A program made the position numbers and the translations under genes. Shown in pieces: positions 45,825 to 60,063 of a DNA stretch of 64,000 nucleotides. The notes below the pieces were generated by a model. It did no database searches, was not told the DNA's origin, and worked only from the letters and a program-made list of their open reading frames with translations. Within the stretch, counting starts at the first letter, position 1, and every line of letters starts with the position of its first letter. Source of the stretch: Aeromonas caviae (GTDB lineage: Bacteria > Pseudomonadota > Gammaproteobacteria > Enterobacterales > Aeromonadaceae); contig NZ_CDBK01000071.1 in NCBI RefSeq assembly GCF_000819785.1, positions 1 to 64,000 of the forward strand. Direction: 5' to 3'.

Positions 45825-46715
45825 TCAGCCTGGTTCCGGGAAGTAGCGCTCCAGCAGGGCGGTGAGGATGGCCTGGCACTCGGCATCCGGCTCGCCGGTG
45901 ACCAGGGCAGGGCGAAAGTGAAGCTGGAAGGCGCGCAGGACGGCGCGGCTCTGCTCATCCCAGGCGCCGTGCTGGGGGAGGCCGTAGCCGTAACGGGCAA
46001 GCTGCTGCTGCCATTGCAGCGCATCCCAGGGGATGAGCTGCGTCTGGCGCAGCTCGGCCACCCGGGCCTCGTCGGGCCAGGCGCCGACACCGTAGCGCAG
46101 GGCGAGCTCGCGCCAGGGGAACCGGGGGCCGGGATCCTGCTTGCGCTCGGGGGCGACGTCGCTGTGGGCCAGCACCTGGGTGGGGGGGATCTGGTAGCGT
46201 TCGACCAGATCCCGGGCGAGGGCGCCGAGGGCGGCGATCTGGGCAGAGGGATAGGGTTGCCAGTGTCTCAGATGGGCTGGCAGGGCCGCGTCTTTCTCGT
46301 CATACCCGAGATTCACTATCTCGATACCGAGCGAACTGGCGTTGAGCCCGGCGTAGTGATGCCAGCGACTGCGTCCGGCGTGCCAGGCCCGCTGGCTGTC
46401 GGGCACCAGCTGGTAGACCGGGAACGGTTGCTCGTCGGTGTCGCGGGGGATCAGGTAGTGGGCGCTCACCTTGTGCTCCGGCTCGGTCAGCAGGCGCAGG
46501 GAGCGGGCATCCTCTTCATCCGTGTAGTGCAGGATGAGAAAGGCGATGCGCTCGTTCTGGCTGGCGCTCTGATGCTCCTGATTGAGACGATAGGGCGCAG
46601 GCTGGCAGGCGCCGAGCAGCAGGATGAGGGGCAGTGACCAGAACCAGCGCGCCGCGAACCGACACGCACCGCCGCTCGCCGACGGGCGTGGAGTCAGCAG
46701 GCGGCGCCAGCTCAT
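45825..46715 (-). CDS. amiD: N-acetylmuramoyl-L-alanine amidase, AmiD-like lipoprotein
   Basis: A 296-residue zinc amidase that cuts the bond between MurNAc and L-alanine in peptidoglycan. The signal peptide ends at lipobox LLGAC (about residue 36), so it is probably anchored to the outer membrane. The zinc-site motifs are FLILHYTDE, NASSLGIEIVN and the C-terminal VLAHSDVAPERKQDPGPRF. A small peptidoglycan-binding domain lies at the end (YGLPQHGAWDEQSRAVLRAFQLHF). It is preceded by yehS on the same strand with a 32-base gap. Confidence 0.9.
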   Translation of the reverse strand: MSWRRLLTPRPSASGGACRFAARWFWSLPLILLLGACQPAPYRLNQEHQSASQNERIAFLILHYTDEEDARSLRLLTEPEHKVSAHYLIPRDTDEQPFPVYQLVPDSQRAWHAGRSRWHHYAGLNASSLGIEIVNLGYDEKDAALPAHLRHWQPYPSAQIAALGALARDLVERYQIPPTQVLAHSDVAPERKQDPGPRFPWRELALRYGVGAWPDEARVAELRQTQLIPWDALQWQQQLARYGYGLPQHGAWDEQSRAVLRAFQLHFRPALVTGEPDAECQAILTALLERYFPEPG

Positions 46716-46747
46716 GGTCTAGTCTCGCACCTGGTCGGAGGCGGTCA

Positions 46748-47233
46748 TCAGGGCCCGGGCCTGTATTTGGCGGTGAGGCCAATCAGGAAGTTGCGCAGGA
46801 TCTGATCCCCGCAATCCTGATAGTGCTTGTGATCCCTGGCGCGGAACAGGGCGCTCAGCTCGGACTTGGAGAGGTTGAAGTTCGCGAGCTTGAGGGTGCC
46901 CAGCATCTCCTCTTCCTTGTAGTTGAGGCCGATGCGCAGCTTGCGCAGGATCAGGTTGTTGTTGATCCGGTTCGGGATCACCTGGGGCGGGGCATCTTCC
47001 CGCACACCGCGGCGCAGGGCGATGAAGCCGTCGAGGAACTGGCTCAGTGCCGAGTCCGGGCAGGCGGCGAAGCCCGCTTCCTGTGCCTCGCCCTCTTCGG
47101 CCTCTTTCATCAGCCAGCCGTGCAACTGGGCATGGGTGATGGCCAGATTGCCCTTGGCAAAGATCTCGACCATCTGGTCGTTGCTGATGCTGAGGGCATA
47201 GCGCAGGCGGCGCAGAATATCGTTGTTGGTCAT
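46748..47233 (-). CDS. yehS: DUF1456 family protein, YehS-like
   Basis: A 161-residue protein made of two copies of the DUF1456 unit. The first is NNDILRRLRYALSISNDQMVEIF, and the second NNLILRKLRIGLNYKEEEMLGTLKLANFNLSKSELSALF. The function is unknown; the fold is helical and the protein is probably cytosolic. It lies between barA and amiD on the same strand, 64 bases after barA, so read-through from barA is possible. Confidence 0.88.
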   Translation of the reverse strand: MTNNDILRRLRYALSISNDQMVEIFAKGNLAITHAQLHGWLMKEAEEGEAQEAGFAACPDSALSQFLDGFIALRRGVREDAPPQVIPNRINNNLILRKLRIGLNYKEEEMLGTLKLANFNLSKSELSALFRARDHKHYQDCGDQILRNFLIGLTAKYRPGP

Positions 47234-47297
47234 GTTGACTCCTGTGGAAACGGCGCAGATGTTACCACCTGCCGCCTGTCCAGTCAGAAAAAGCGCC

Positions 47298-50014
<2,717 letters not shown>

Positions 50015-50018
<4 letters not shown>

Positions 50019-50134
50019 GCCGCCGACCCGCCTTTCGCAAGAGAAGCCATGACCCGGTGCGCATGCAGGCACCGGGGTCGGGCAGGCAATACAGTCATTG
50101 TCGCTGTACGGGGTCTCAGGCCGTATCCGGTCAT
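50015..50134 (-). other. mini-ORF 2 of the barA leader (start MTGYGLRP)
   Basis: A 39-codon frame starts with MTGYGLRP, resembling the barA start MTKYGLRA. Its ATG overlaps the stop of mini-ORF 1 (ATGA), and its TGA overlaps the barA ATG (ATGA, 50015-50018). The 25-base start segment at 50110-50134 matches the copy at 50187-50211 at 21 positions. The rest resembles no protein I know. Confidence 0.5.
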
Positions 50135-50211
50135 ATCAATGGGCCACTTTTGGTCAGAATGGACGATGGGGCGGATGCCGCGGCTGGGGCCCTCAGGCCG
50201 TATTTGGTCAT
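50131..50211 (-). other. mini-ORF 1 of the barA leader (start MTKYGLRA)
   Basis: A 26-codon frame whose first eight codons encode the same residues as barA (MTKYGLRA). The three base differences over 25 positions (50187-50211 against 49994-50018) fall at third codon positions and are silent. Its stop overlaps the ATG of mini-ORF 2 as ATGA. No strong Shine-Dalgarno was seen before it. Confidence 0.5.
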
Positions 50212-50287
50212 ACGATTATTCTTGTGGGACAATGGTCTGCCGCAGATTCCACAATCATGACATAGCCACCTATAGGCACCAAGTTTT

Positions 50288-51610
50288 ATGGCCCAGTTTT
50301 TCAAGCCCCAAAAGAAATCCACCCAGCCCCAACGTATTGAATTTACGGTAGACAGTCTGGATCACCACTGTGTCGGCGTCGGCCGTCATCAGGGCAAGGC
50401 CATCTTCGTCGAAGGGGCGCTGCCCGGCGAGGCCATCAAGGCCCGCATCATCGACGACAAGAAGCACTATGCCCACGCCGCCCTGCAACAGGTGGTGACC
50501 CCGGCGGACAACCGGGTCGCCCCCTTCTGCGACCACTATCGCGAGTGTGGCGGTTGCAGTGCCCAGCACCTGGGAGAGGGAGATCAGCTGGCGGCCAAGG
50601 AGGCGGGACTGGTCAGCCTGTTCGAGCGCCTTGGCAACATCCAGGCGCCTACACTGGCACCTGCGCTGACGGGGGAGTCCCGCGCCTACCGCCGGGTCTG
50701 CCGTCTGGCCATCAAGTTTGACAAGAACGGTCGCTGCACCCGGGTGGGCTTTCGTCGTCGCCAGTCGAACGATCTGGTAGAGATTGCCAGCTGCCCTGTG
50801 CTGGCCGAGCCCCTCTCCGCCCTTATCGCCCCTCTGCGCGAATGCCTCAACCGGCTGAAGAGCCAGCGCGAACTGGGTCACGCCGAACTCATTCAGGGGG
50901 AGCAGGGCATTCTGATGCTGCTGCGCCACACCGGTCGCCCCACCGAGGCAGATCGGGCGCACTTGACCGAGTTTGCCACCGCCCAGGGGATAGACCTCTA
51001 TCTGCAGGCGGCGGACGAGCAGATCGAACCTCTGCGTCAACAGTCTCAGCCAAGTTACACGCTGGATGGCCTGTCTCTTGCATTCGCTCCCGGCGACTTC
51101 ATCCAGGTCAACGGGCCCGTCAACCAGCGCATGGTGGAGCAGGCATTGAGCTGGCTCGACGCAGGCAAGGATGACAAGGTGCTGGACCTCTTCTGCGGCA
51201 TCGGCAACTTCACCCTGCCGCTGGCCCGTCAGGCCCGCGAAGTGGTGGGGGTGGAAGGGGAGCTCGCCATGGTGACGCGTGCACAGGAGAATGCCCGCCG
51301 CAACGGCATCGACAACGCCCGCTTCTACAAGGCGGACTTGAGCGGCGACATCGTGGGCATGTCCTGGGCCCGGGAAGGGTTCGATCTGGTGCTGCTGGAT
51401 CCGGCCAGACCCGGGGCGCTGGAGGTGATGAGCCACGTGGTGGCACTTTCCCCCAAACGGGTGGTCTATGTTTCCTGTAACCCGGTCACCCTGGCCCGTG
51501 ACAGCCAGGTGCTGGTGCAGGGGGGCTACAAGCTGACCCGTCTGGGGATGCTGGACATGTTCCCCCACACTGGTCATCTGGAGTCCATGGCGCTGTTCGA
51601 ACGGGGCTGA
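50288..51610 (+). CDS. rlmD: 23S rRNA (uracil-1939-C5)-methyltransferase
   Basis: A 440-residue SAM enzyme. The N-terminal TRAM domain is VDSLDHHCVGVGRHQGKAIFVEGALPGE, and the 4Fe-4S site starts CDHYRECGGC with a fourth Cys in SCPVLAEPL. The methyltransferase domain has LDLFCGIGNFTLPLA and LLDPARPGA, with the nucleophile Cys in VVYVSCNPVTLARD. It is divergent from barA and upstream of relA, as in E. coli. AGG lies 12 bases before the ATG; the ribosome-binding site is weak. Confidence 0.95.
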   Translation: MAQFFKPQKKSTQPQRIEFTVDSLDHHCVGVGRHQGKAIFVEGALPGEAIKARIIDDKKHYAHAALQQVVTPADNRVAPFCDHYRECGGCSAQHLGEGDQLAAKEAGLVSLFERLGNIQAPTLAPALTGESRAYRRVCRLAIKFDKNGRCTRVGFRRRQSNDLVEIASCPVLAEPLSALIAPLRECLNRLKSQRELGHAELIQGEQGILMLLRHTGRPTEADRAHLTEFATAQGIDLYLQAADEQIEPLRQQSQPSYTLDGLSLAFAPGDFIQVNGPVNQRMVEQALSWLDAGKDDKVLDLFCGIGNFTLPLARQAREVVGVEGELAMVTRAQENARRNGIDNARFYKADLSGDIVGMSWAREGFDLVLLDPARPGALEVMSHVVALSPKRVVYVSCNPVTLARDSQVLVQGGYKLTRLGMLDMFPHTGHLESMALFERG

Positions 51611-51617
51611 GTCGAGG

Positions 51618-51664
51618 CGACCGCATTATTCTGGATGAATCAAGATGCGGTCGTGATGATTTTT
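51618..51664 (+). terminator. possible terminator after rlmD
   Basis: Nine-bp stem CGACCGCAT / ATGCGGTCG (51618-51626 with 51645-51653), with a large loop, followed by a T-rich tract ending in TTTTT. Confidence 0.6.
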
Positions 51665-51959
51665 CGATGTGCATGATGCTGCCAGAGTGAGGTAAAACAG
51701 GTGTTTCTCGCTGCCTTCAACGGGCAGGGCAGCATGCGGTTATCTTGGTTTTCCAGCGGCGGCAGCGCTGTTTGAGCGGGAGTGATTAGGGTAATCTAGG
51801 TCGTCGATAGTGGATCGGATGCGGGGAAGAGCCCTGTCACCTTGCGCGGTGACATGCCTTGAAAACTCTTTCATGCATCCCCATTTGAGGCAGTCATCAG
51901 TTGATGAGGGGATGAGGAGAGCATCGGCTTTCGACCCCACACTTTTAAGGATTGATACC
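51665..51959 (+). promoter_or_regulatory. rlmD-relA intergenic region
   Basis: About 300 bases without a supported gene. It should contain the relA promoter and 5' leader. No certain -35/-10 pair or CRP site was found. AAGGA lies before the relA ATG. Confidence 0.45.
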
Positions 51960-54170
51960 ATGGTTGCGGTGCGCGATATTCATTTGAAAGACAATTTCAC
52001 TCTGGATGAGTGGGTCAGTTCCCTTACCCTGAGTGAAAGTGACAAGAATCAGCTGCGAACCGTCTACCAGTATTGCCTGACCCTGGGTGACGAAGCGCTC
52101 ACCAACCGCCTGCTGGTGCGCGGGGTCGAGATGGTGGGCATCCTGCTGATGCTCAGCATGGATCTCGCCACCCTCAAGGCCGCCATTCTCTATCCCTTCG
52201 TCGAAGCGGGTCTCATCAGCCAGGAAAAGGTGAACGAGGACTTCGGCCCCAAGATCGCCAAGCTGGTGGAAGGGGTGCTGGAGATGGAGGCCATCCGCTC
52301 CCTGCAAACCCTTCACCGCAGCGAAACCTCGCCGGAGCAGGTGGACAACGTGCGCCGCATGCTGCTCGCCATGGTCGAGGACGTGCGCGCCGTGGTCATC
52401 AAGCTGGCGGAGCGCATCGCCTGCCTGCGTGAGGCGAAGAAGGCGGATGAGGAGACCCGGGTGCTGATGGCCCAGGAGATCACCAACATCTATGCCCCCC
52501 TTGCGAACCGCCTCGGTATCGGTCAGCTCAAGTGGGAGCTCGAGGATCTCGCCTTCCGCTACCTGCACCCGGACACCTACAAGCAGATCGCCAAACAGCT
52601 GGATGAGAAACGGCTCGACCGCGAGCGCTACATCCGCGAATTCGTGCAGTCCCTGCGCGATGCCCTGGCCGAGGCCGGCGTCGAGGCCGAGGTCTATGGC
52701 CGACCGAAACACATCTACAGCATCTGGCGCAAGATGCAGAAGAAGCACCTCGAATTCAACGAGCTGTTCGATGTGCGCGCGGTGCGGGTGATCACCAAGC
52801 GGCTGCAGGATTGCTACGCGGCGCTCGGTATCGTTCACACCCATTTCCACCATATTCCCCGCGAATTTGACGACTATGTCGCCAACCCCAAGCCCAATGG
52901 CTACCAGTCCATCCACACCGTGGTGGTGGGGGAGGAGGGCAAGACGGTGGAGATCCAGATCCGTACCGAGCAGATGCATCAGGATGCGGAGCTCGGTGTG
53001 GCCGCGCACTGGCGCTACAAGGAAGGGGCCCAGGCCGCTGCCAAGACCAGCACCTTCGAAGACAAGATCGAATGGCTGCGCAAACTCCTCGCCTGGCAGG
53101 AGGATCTCTCGGAGAGCGGCTCCTTGCTGGACGATCTGCGCAGTCAGGTGTTCGAGGACAGGGTTTATGTCTTCACTCCCAAGGGCGATGTCATCGACCT
53201 GCCAGCAGGGGCGACGCCGCTCGACTTCGCCTATCACGTGCACAGCATGATCGGTCACCGCTGCATCGGCACCAAGATCGACGGTCGTATCGTGCCCTTC
53301 ACCTATACGCTGCAAACCGGTGATCAGGTGGAGGTGATCACCCAGAAGGAGCCGAACCCGAGCCGCGACTGGATGAACCCGAACGCCGGCTTCCTGCGCT
53401 CCAGCCGGGCGCGGGCCAAGGTGGCCACCTGGTTCAGAAAGCTGGACCGGGACAAGAACATCGCCGCCGGCAAGGAGTTGCTGGAGAAGGAGCTGGACCG
53501 CCACAACCTCACCCTCTCCAAGGTGGACAAGGTGGTGCTGGAGCGCTTCCATGCGGAGGAGCTGGAAGATTTGCTGGCCGGTATCGGCAGCGGCGACATC
53601 CGCATCAACCAGCTGCTCAACTACCTCGACACCCGCTACAACAAGCCGACGGCGGAAGAAGAAGATCGCCGTCTGCTGGAGAAGCTGGAGCAGAAGGCCA
53701 ATGTGCCCTTCCGCCCCAAACCCAAGGATCACATAGTAGTGGAAGGGGTGGGCAACCTGATGACTCACATCGCCCGCTGCTGCCAGCCCATCCCGGGGGA
53801 CGCCATCCAGGGCTTCATCACCATGGGACGGGGGGTTTCCATCCACCGGGAGGATTGCGAGCAGCTCAAGGAGCTGTCGCGTCGCAACCCGGAGCGTCTG
53901 ATCGATGCGGTCTGGGGGGAGAACTACTCCGGCGGTTACGGTCTCACCATCCGCATTCTCTCCAACGACAGATCCGGCCTGCTGCGCGACATCACCACCG
54001 TGCTCGCCAACGAGAAGATCAACGTGATGGGAGTGCGTTCGCGCTCCAACGTGCGCGAGCAGACCGCCGAAATAGACATGGAGCTGGAGATTTACAACAT
54101 CAACGCCTTCAACCGGGCGTTGGCCAAGCTCAGTCAGCTCAACGACGTGATCAGCGCCAAGCGGCTGTAA
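51960..54170 (+). CDS. relA: GTP pyrophosphokinase RelA
   Basis: A 736-residue ribosome-associated (p)ppGpp synthetase of the stringent response. The N-terminal HD domain is of the inactive RelA kind: the region LRVYQYCLTLGDEALTNRLLVRG lacks the HD pair. The synthetase motif is VIKLAERIACLREA ... YVANPKPNGYQSIHTVVV with EIQIRTEQMHQDAELGVAAHW. The TGS domain (VYVFTPKGDVIDLPAGATPLDFAY), a Cys-rich zinc-finger-like region (IARCCQPIPGDAI) and a C-terminal ACT domain follow. The start at 51960 with AAGGA upstream gives the family length; the longer ORF is not used. Confidence 0.97.
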   Translation: MVAVRDIHLKDNFTLDEWVSSLTLSESDKNQLRTVYQYCLTLGDEALTNRLLVRGVEMVGILLMLSMDLATLKAAILYPFVEAGLISQEKVNEDFGPKIAKLVEGVLEMEAIRSLQTLHRSETSPEQVDNVRRMLLAMVEDVRAVVIKLAERIACLREAKKADEETRVLMAQEITNIYAPLANRLGIGQLKWELEDLAFRYLHPDTYKQIAKQLDEKRLDRERYIREFVQSLRDALAEAGVEAEVYGRPKHIYSIWRKMQKKHLEFNELFDVRAVRVITKRLQDCYAALGIVHTHFHHIPREFDDYVANPKPNGYQSIHTVVVGEEGKTVEIQIRTEQMHQDAELGVAAHWRYKEGAQAAAKTSTFEDKIEWLRKLLAWQEDLSESGSLLDDLRSQVFEDRVYVFTPKGDVIDLPAGATPLDFAYHVHSMIGHRCIGTKIDGRIVPFTYTLQTGDQVEVITQKEPNPSRDWMNPNAGFLRSSRARAKVATWFRKLDRDKNIAAGKELLEKELDRHNLTLSKVDKVVLERFHAEELEDLLAGIGSGDIRINQLLNYLDTRYNKPTAEEEDRRLLEKLEQKANVPFRPKPKDHIVVEGVGNLMTHIARCCQPIPGDAIQGFITMGRGVSIHREDCEQLKELSRRNPERLIDAVWGENYSGGYGLTIRILSNDRSGLLRDITTVLANEKINVMGVRSRSNVREQTAEIDMELEIYNINAFNRALAKLSQLNDVISAKRL

Positions 54171-54179
54171 TGCTCAACC

Positions 54180-54210
54180 GACCGGCCCCAGTGGCCGGTC
54201 TGCATTTTCT
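54180..54210 (+). terminator. probable terminator after relA
   Basis: Perfect 8-bp stem GACCGGCC / GGCCGGTC with CCAGT loop, then TGCATTTTCT. Confidence 0.6.
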
Positions 54211-54266
54211 CCCTCCTTGTAGAGCATTGAAGACGGATATCACGCGCCCCATCTCCGGCCGCCATG

Positions 54267-54285
54267 GCTCCACATCATGTGGAGC
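54267..54285. promoter_or_regulatory. 19-bp palindrome upstream of mazG
   Basis: GCTCCACAT-C-ATGTGGAGC is a perfect inverted repeat with a single central base. It lies 57-75 bases before the chosen mazG ATG. It could be a dimeric repressor site or an mRNA hairpin; the regulator is unknown. Confidence 0.5.
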
Positions 54286-54341
54286 AGTGGCGTGAGCGGA
54301 TATTCATGAACCCCATTTACCGAATCGAAAGTGAGTTGCCC

Positions 54342-55139
54342 ATGTCCCAACGCTACGACCTTCCCCAACTGCTCGACATCATGGCTAGATTGCGTGACCC
54401 GAACGGGGGCTGTCCCTGGGATCTCAAGCAGAGCTTCCAGACCATAGTGCCGCACACCCTGGAGGAGGCCTACGAGGTGGCGGATGCCATCGAGAGCGAA
54501 GATTGGCAAGGGCTGAAGGGGGAGCTCGGTGATCTGCTGTTCCAGGTCGTGTTCTATGCCCAGCTCGGCAAGGAGCAGGGATTGTTCGACTTTGCCGACA
54601 TCGTCGATACCGTGAGCGAGAAGCTCATTCGCCGCCACCCCCATGTCTTCTCCGATGCCGACCTGGGTGACGAGCAGGCGGTCAAAGCGAACTGGGAGGC
54701 GGAAAAGGCCAAAGAGCGGGCCGCGCTCGACAAGGAGAGCGTGCTGGACGATATCCCCCTCTCCCTGCCTGCCCTGACCCGGGCCGCCAAGATCCAGAAG
54801 CGCTGCGCTACCGTCGGTTTTGACTGGAAGACGCTGGGGCCCGTGGTGGACAAGATCCACGAGGAGATCGACGAGGTGATGGAAGAGGTGTTGATGGCGG
54901 ATGTGGACGAGGGGCGGGTGAGCGACGAGCTCGGCGATCTCTTGTTCGCCACCGTCAACCTGGTGCGCCATCTGGGCAAGGATCCCGAGCAGGTGCTGAG
55001 GGCTGCCAACACCAAGTTTGAGCGTCGTTTTCGTCAAGTTGAACACTTTATTGCCGCAGAAGGTCTGAAAATGACGGATTGCTCCCTGGAGAAGCTGGAC
55101 GAGGCCTGGAACAAGGCCAAGGAAACCGAACAAAGTTGA
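54342..55139 (+). CDS. mazG: nucleoside triphosphate pyrophosphohydrolase MazG
   Basis: A 265-residue cytosolic all-alpha NTP pyrophosphatase that clears non-canonical nucleotides and modulates (p)ppGpp. It has two MazG domains. The first has GCPWDLKQSFQTIVPHTLEEAYEVADAI and the EExxE metal site in GELGDLLFQVVFYAQ; the second has AAKIQKRCATVGFDW, EEIDEVMEEV and SDELGDLLFATVNLVRH. ATGs at 54306 and 54342 are both possible; the latter matches the family N-terminus best (MSQRYDLPQLLDIMARLRDP). It lies between relA and pyrG as in E. coli. Confidence 0.94.
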   Translation: MSQRYDLPQLLDIMARLRDPNGGCPWDLKQSFQTIVPHTLEEAYEVADAIESEDWQGLKGELGDLLFQVVFYAQLGKEQGLFDFADIVDTVSEKLIRRHPHVFSDADLGDEQAVKANWEAEKAKERAALDKESVLDDIPLSLPALTRAAKIQKRCATVGFDWKTLGPVVDKIHEEIDEVMEEVLMADVDEGRVSDELGDLLFATVNLVRHLGKDPEQVLRAANTKFERRFRQVEHFIAAEGLKMTDCSLEKLDEAWNKAKETEQS

Positions 55140-55185
55140 TTTGGCGCAAGACGGGGCGGCGGGGAGCCTGATAGATTTTTGTTCA

Positions 55186-55214
55186 TTGTTTGGGAGTGGG
55201 GGTTTTGGTATACT
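55186..55214 (+). promoter_or_regulatory. sigma-70 promoter of pyrG
   Basis: TTGTTT at 55186-55191, 17-base spacer, TATACT at 55209-55214, about 65 bases before the pyrG ATG. The -10 is preceded by TGG. Confidence 0.7.
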
Positions 55215-55262
55215 GTTTCCCCGTCCTGCTTCATCCCCGAAGCACCCCTTAAAATTCCCTAA

Positions 55263-58309
<3,047 letters not shown>

Positions 58310-58333
58310 TTTTCGCCTGCGTTCATGCTTCAC

Positions 58334-58362
58334 AAAGCCCCGCCATCTGGCGGGGCTTTTTC
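58334..58362 (+). terminator. rho-independent terminator after eno
   Basis: Perfect 11-bp stem AAAGCCCCGCC / GGCGGGGCTTT with ATCT loop, ending in TTTTTCG. Confidence 0.9.
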
Positions 58363-58486
58363 GTTCTGCGCTTATGGGCGTGTGCGACCTGCATTTTTTA
58401 TTCCGACCAACCCATCCGGCACACAGGCTTTCTTTTGTCTTGCCTGCGAATATGGGAAACTAGGCCGCTTGAAGGAGACTCAGTGC

Positions 58487-58804
58487 ATGCGGCTACTCAC
58501 TCTTATCCTGCTCCTCCTGTTGGGAGGGCTGCAATATGACCTCTGGCTGGGGAAAAACGGCCTCTCCGACTATCGGGAACTCTCCACCGCCATCGAGCGG
58601 CAGCAACAGGACAACCTGGTACTCAAGGACCGCAACAGCCTGATTTACCGGGAAATCGACGATCTTACCTCTGGCCTTGAGGCCATCGAGGAGTTGTCGC
58701 GCAACGATCTTGGCTACATCAAGCAGGGCGAGACCTTCTACCGAATCATTCCCAAAGAAAAGGATCAGGTGACGGAGCCTGATGGTGCCCCCTACGATGA
58801 CTGA
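58487..58804 (+). CDS. ftsB: cell division protein FtsB
   Basis: A 105-residue bitopic protein of the FtsQLB divisome complex. The N-terminal membrane helix is LLTLILLLLLGGLQYDLWLG, followed by a coiled coil (ELSTAIERQQQDNLVLKDRNSLIYREIDDL) and the short C-terminal domain with AIEELSRNDLGYIKQGETFYRII. The family start MRLLTL at 58487 is chosen; the upstream in-frame extension is not coding. It overlaps ispD by eight bases. Confidence 0.95.
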   Translation: MRLLTLILLLLLGGLQYDLWLGKNGLSDYRELSTAIERQQQDNLVLKDRNSLIYREIDDLTSGLEAIEELSRNDLGYIKQGETFYRIIPKEKDQVTEPDGAPYDD

Positions 58805-59528
58805 TAGCCTGAGCGGCCTGACCGCCATCGTCCCCGCTGCCGGTATTGGCAGTCGCATGGGGGCCAATTGCCCCAAGCAGTACCTTTCCCTGGCAGGGAA
58901 ATGCATTCTGGAGCACACCCTGGAGCGTCTGCTCTCCCATCCCGCCATCGCCCGTGTGATCGTGGCGCTGGCGCCCCACGACCGCTGGTTTGAGACCTTG
59001 ACCGTGGCAGCCGATCCGCGGGTGCTGCGAGTGCAAGGGGGAAGCGAGCGCGCCTTCTCCGTGCTCAATGCGTTGCACATGGCAGAAGGGGAGTGGGCAC
59101 TGGTGCATGACGCTGCCCGGCCCTGTCTGACCCACGAGGATCTCGATGCGCTCATTGCTGCCGCCATGGCCTCTGGCGGTGCCATCCTCGGCAGCCGGGT
59201 GCGCGATACCATGAAGCGCACCGATGCGGCCGGCAATATCCTCGCCACCGTGGATCGCGAGCAGCTCTGGCATGCCCTGACGCCCCAGATGTTTTTGGTC
59301 CGCCCCCTCAAGCGGGCGCTTGAGGAGGGGCTGGCGCTCGGCGCCGCCATCACCGATGAAGCCTCCGCCATGGAGCGGGCCGGTTTCCCCGTGCGCATGG
59401 TGGAAGGGCGGGCCGATAACATCAAGGTGACCCGGCCGGAAGATCTCTCCCTGGCCGGGCTCTATTTACAGCAACAACGTGCGTGCCGGTCGGCACGACC
59501 CGATTCATCCCCAGAGGAGCAGGCATGA
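58797..59528 (+). CDS. ispD: 2-C-methyl-D-erythritol 4-phosphate cytidylyltransferase
   Basis: A 243-residue enzyme of the MEP isoprenoid pathway that forms CDP-methylerythritol. It has the nucleotide-binding loop AIVPAAGIGSRMGANCPKQYLSL, then GGSERAFSVLNAL, VHDAARPCLTHEDL, and the C-terminal ITDEASAMERAGFPVRMVEG with DNIKVTRPEDLSLA. A short non-conserved tail of about 20 residues follows. The ATG at 58797 lies inside ftsB; an ATG five codons earlier is an alternative. Its stop overlaps the start of a mini-ORF that copies the ispF start. Confidence 0.95.
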   Translation: MTDSLSGLTAIVPAAGIGSRMGANCPKQYLSLAGKCILEHTLERLLSHPAIARVIVALAPHDRWFETLTVAADPRVLRVQGGSERAFSVLNALHMAEGEWALVHDAARPCLTHEDLDALIAAAMASGGAILGSRVRDTMKRTDAAGNILATVDREQLWHALTPQMFLVRPLKRALEEGLALGAAITDEASAMERAGFPVRMVEGRADNIKVTRPEDLSLAGLYLQQQRACRSARPDSSPEEQA

Positions 59529-59590
59529 TCCGCACCGGACATGGTTTTGATGAGACAGATTTCCGTGTATTGAGGAGGGCGCAAGCATGA
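59525..59590 (+). other. mini-ORF bridging ispD and ispF, copying the ispF start
   Basis: A 21-codon frame starts with MIRTGHGFD; the true ispF starts MMRIGHGFD. Twenty-four of the first 27 bases match, with a 16-base identical core. The copy includes a GAGGAG ribosome-binding site. It starts with ATGA over the ispD stop and ends with ATGA over the ispF start (59587-59590). The offset between the two ATGs is 62 bases. It could be a relic of a tandem duplication or a working coupling peptide. Confidence 0.6.
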
Positions 59591-60063
59591 TGCGGATCGG
59601 ACATGGTTTTGATGTTCACAAGTTTGGCGGGGTTGGTCCCTGCATGCTGGGCGGGGTGGCGGTGCCCTATGAACAGGGCCTGCTGGCCCACTCCGATGGC
59701 GACGTGGTGCTGCATGCGGTGAGCGATGCCCTGCTGGGGGCCATCGGCGCCGGCGACATCGGCCGCCACTTCCCCGATACCGCCGCCGAATTCAAGGGCA
59801 TCGACAGCCGCATCCTGCTGCGGGATGTCTTTGCCCGCGTGCAGCTCGCCGGTTATGCCATCGGCAACCTGGATGTGACCATCATCGCCCAGGCCCCCAA
59901 GATGGCCCCCCATATCGACGCCATGTGCGCCGTGCTGGCCGCGGATCTGCAATGTGACTTGAACCGGGTGAACGTCAAGGCGACCACCACCGAACAACTC
60001 GGATTCACGGGGCGCAAGGAAGGGATCGCCACCGAAGCCGTCGTCTTGCTGGTGAAACAATGA
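59587..60063 (+). CDS. ispF: 2-C-methyl-D-erythritol 2,4-cyclodiphosphate synthase
   Basis: A 158-residue trimeric enzyme that closes the cyclic diphosphate of the MEP pathway. The zinc site DVH is in [12 protein letters not shown], with the second His region in [21 protein letters not shown]. The motif [15 protein letters not shown] and the C-terminal [18 protein letters not shown] with the nucleotide loop are intact. The start is ATGATG with GAGGAGG at nine bases. It overlaps a copy of its own start upstream and truD downstream (ATGA). Confidence 0.97.
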   Translation: MMRIGHGFDVHKFGGVGPCMLGGVAVPYEQGLLAHSDGDVVLHAVSDALLGAIGAGDIGRHFPDTAAEFKGIDSRILLRDVFARVQLAGYAIGNLDVTIIAQAPKMAPHIDAMCAVLAADLQCDLNRVNVKATTTEQLGFTGRKEGIATEAVVLLVKQ

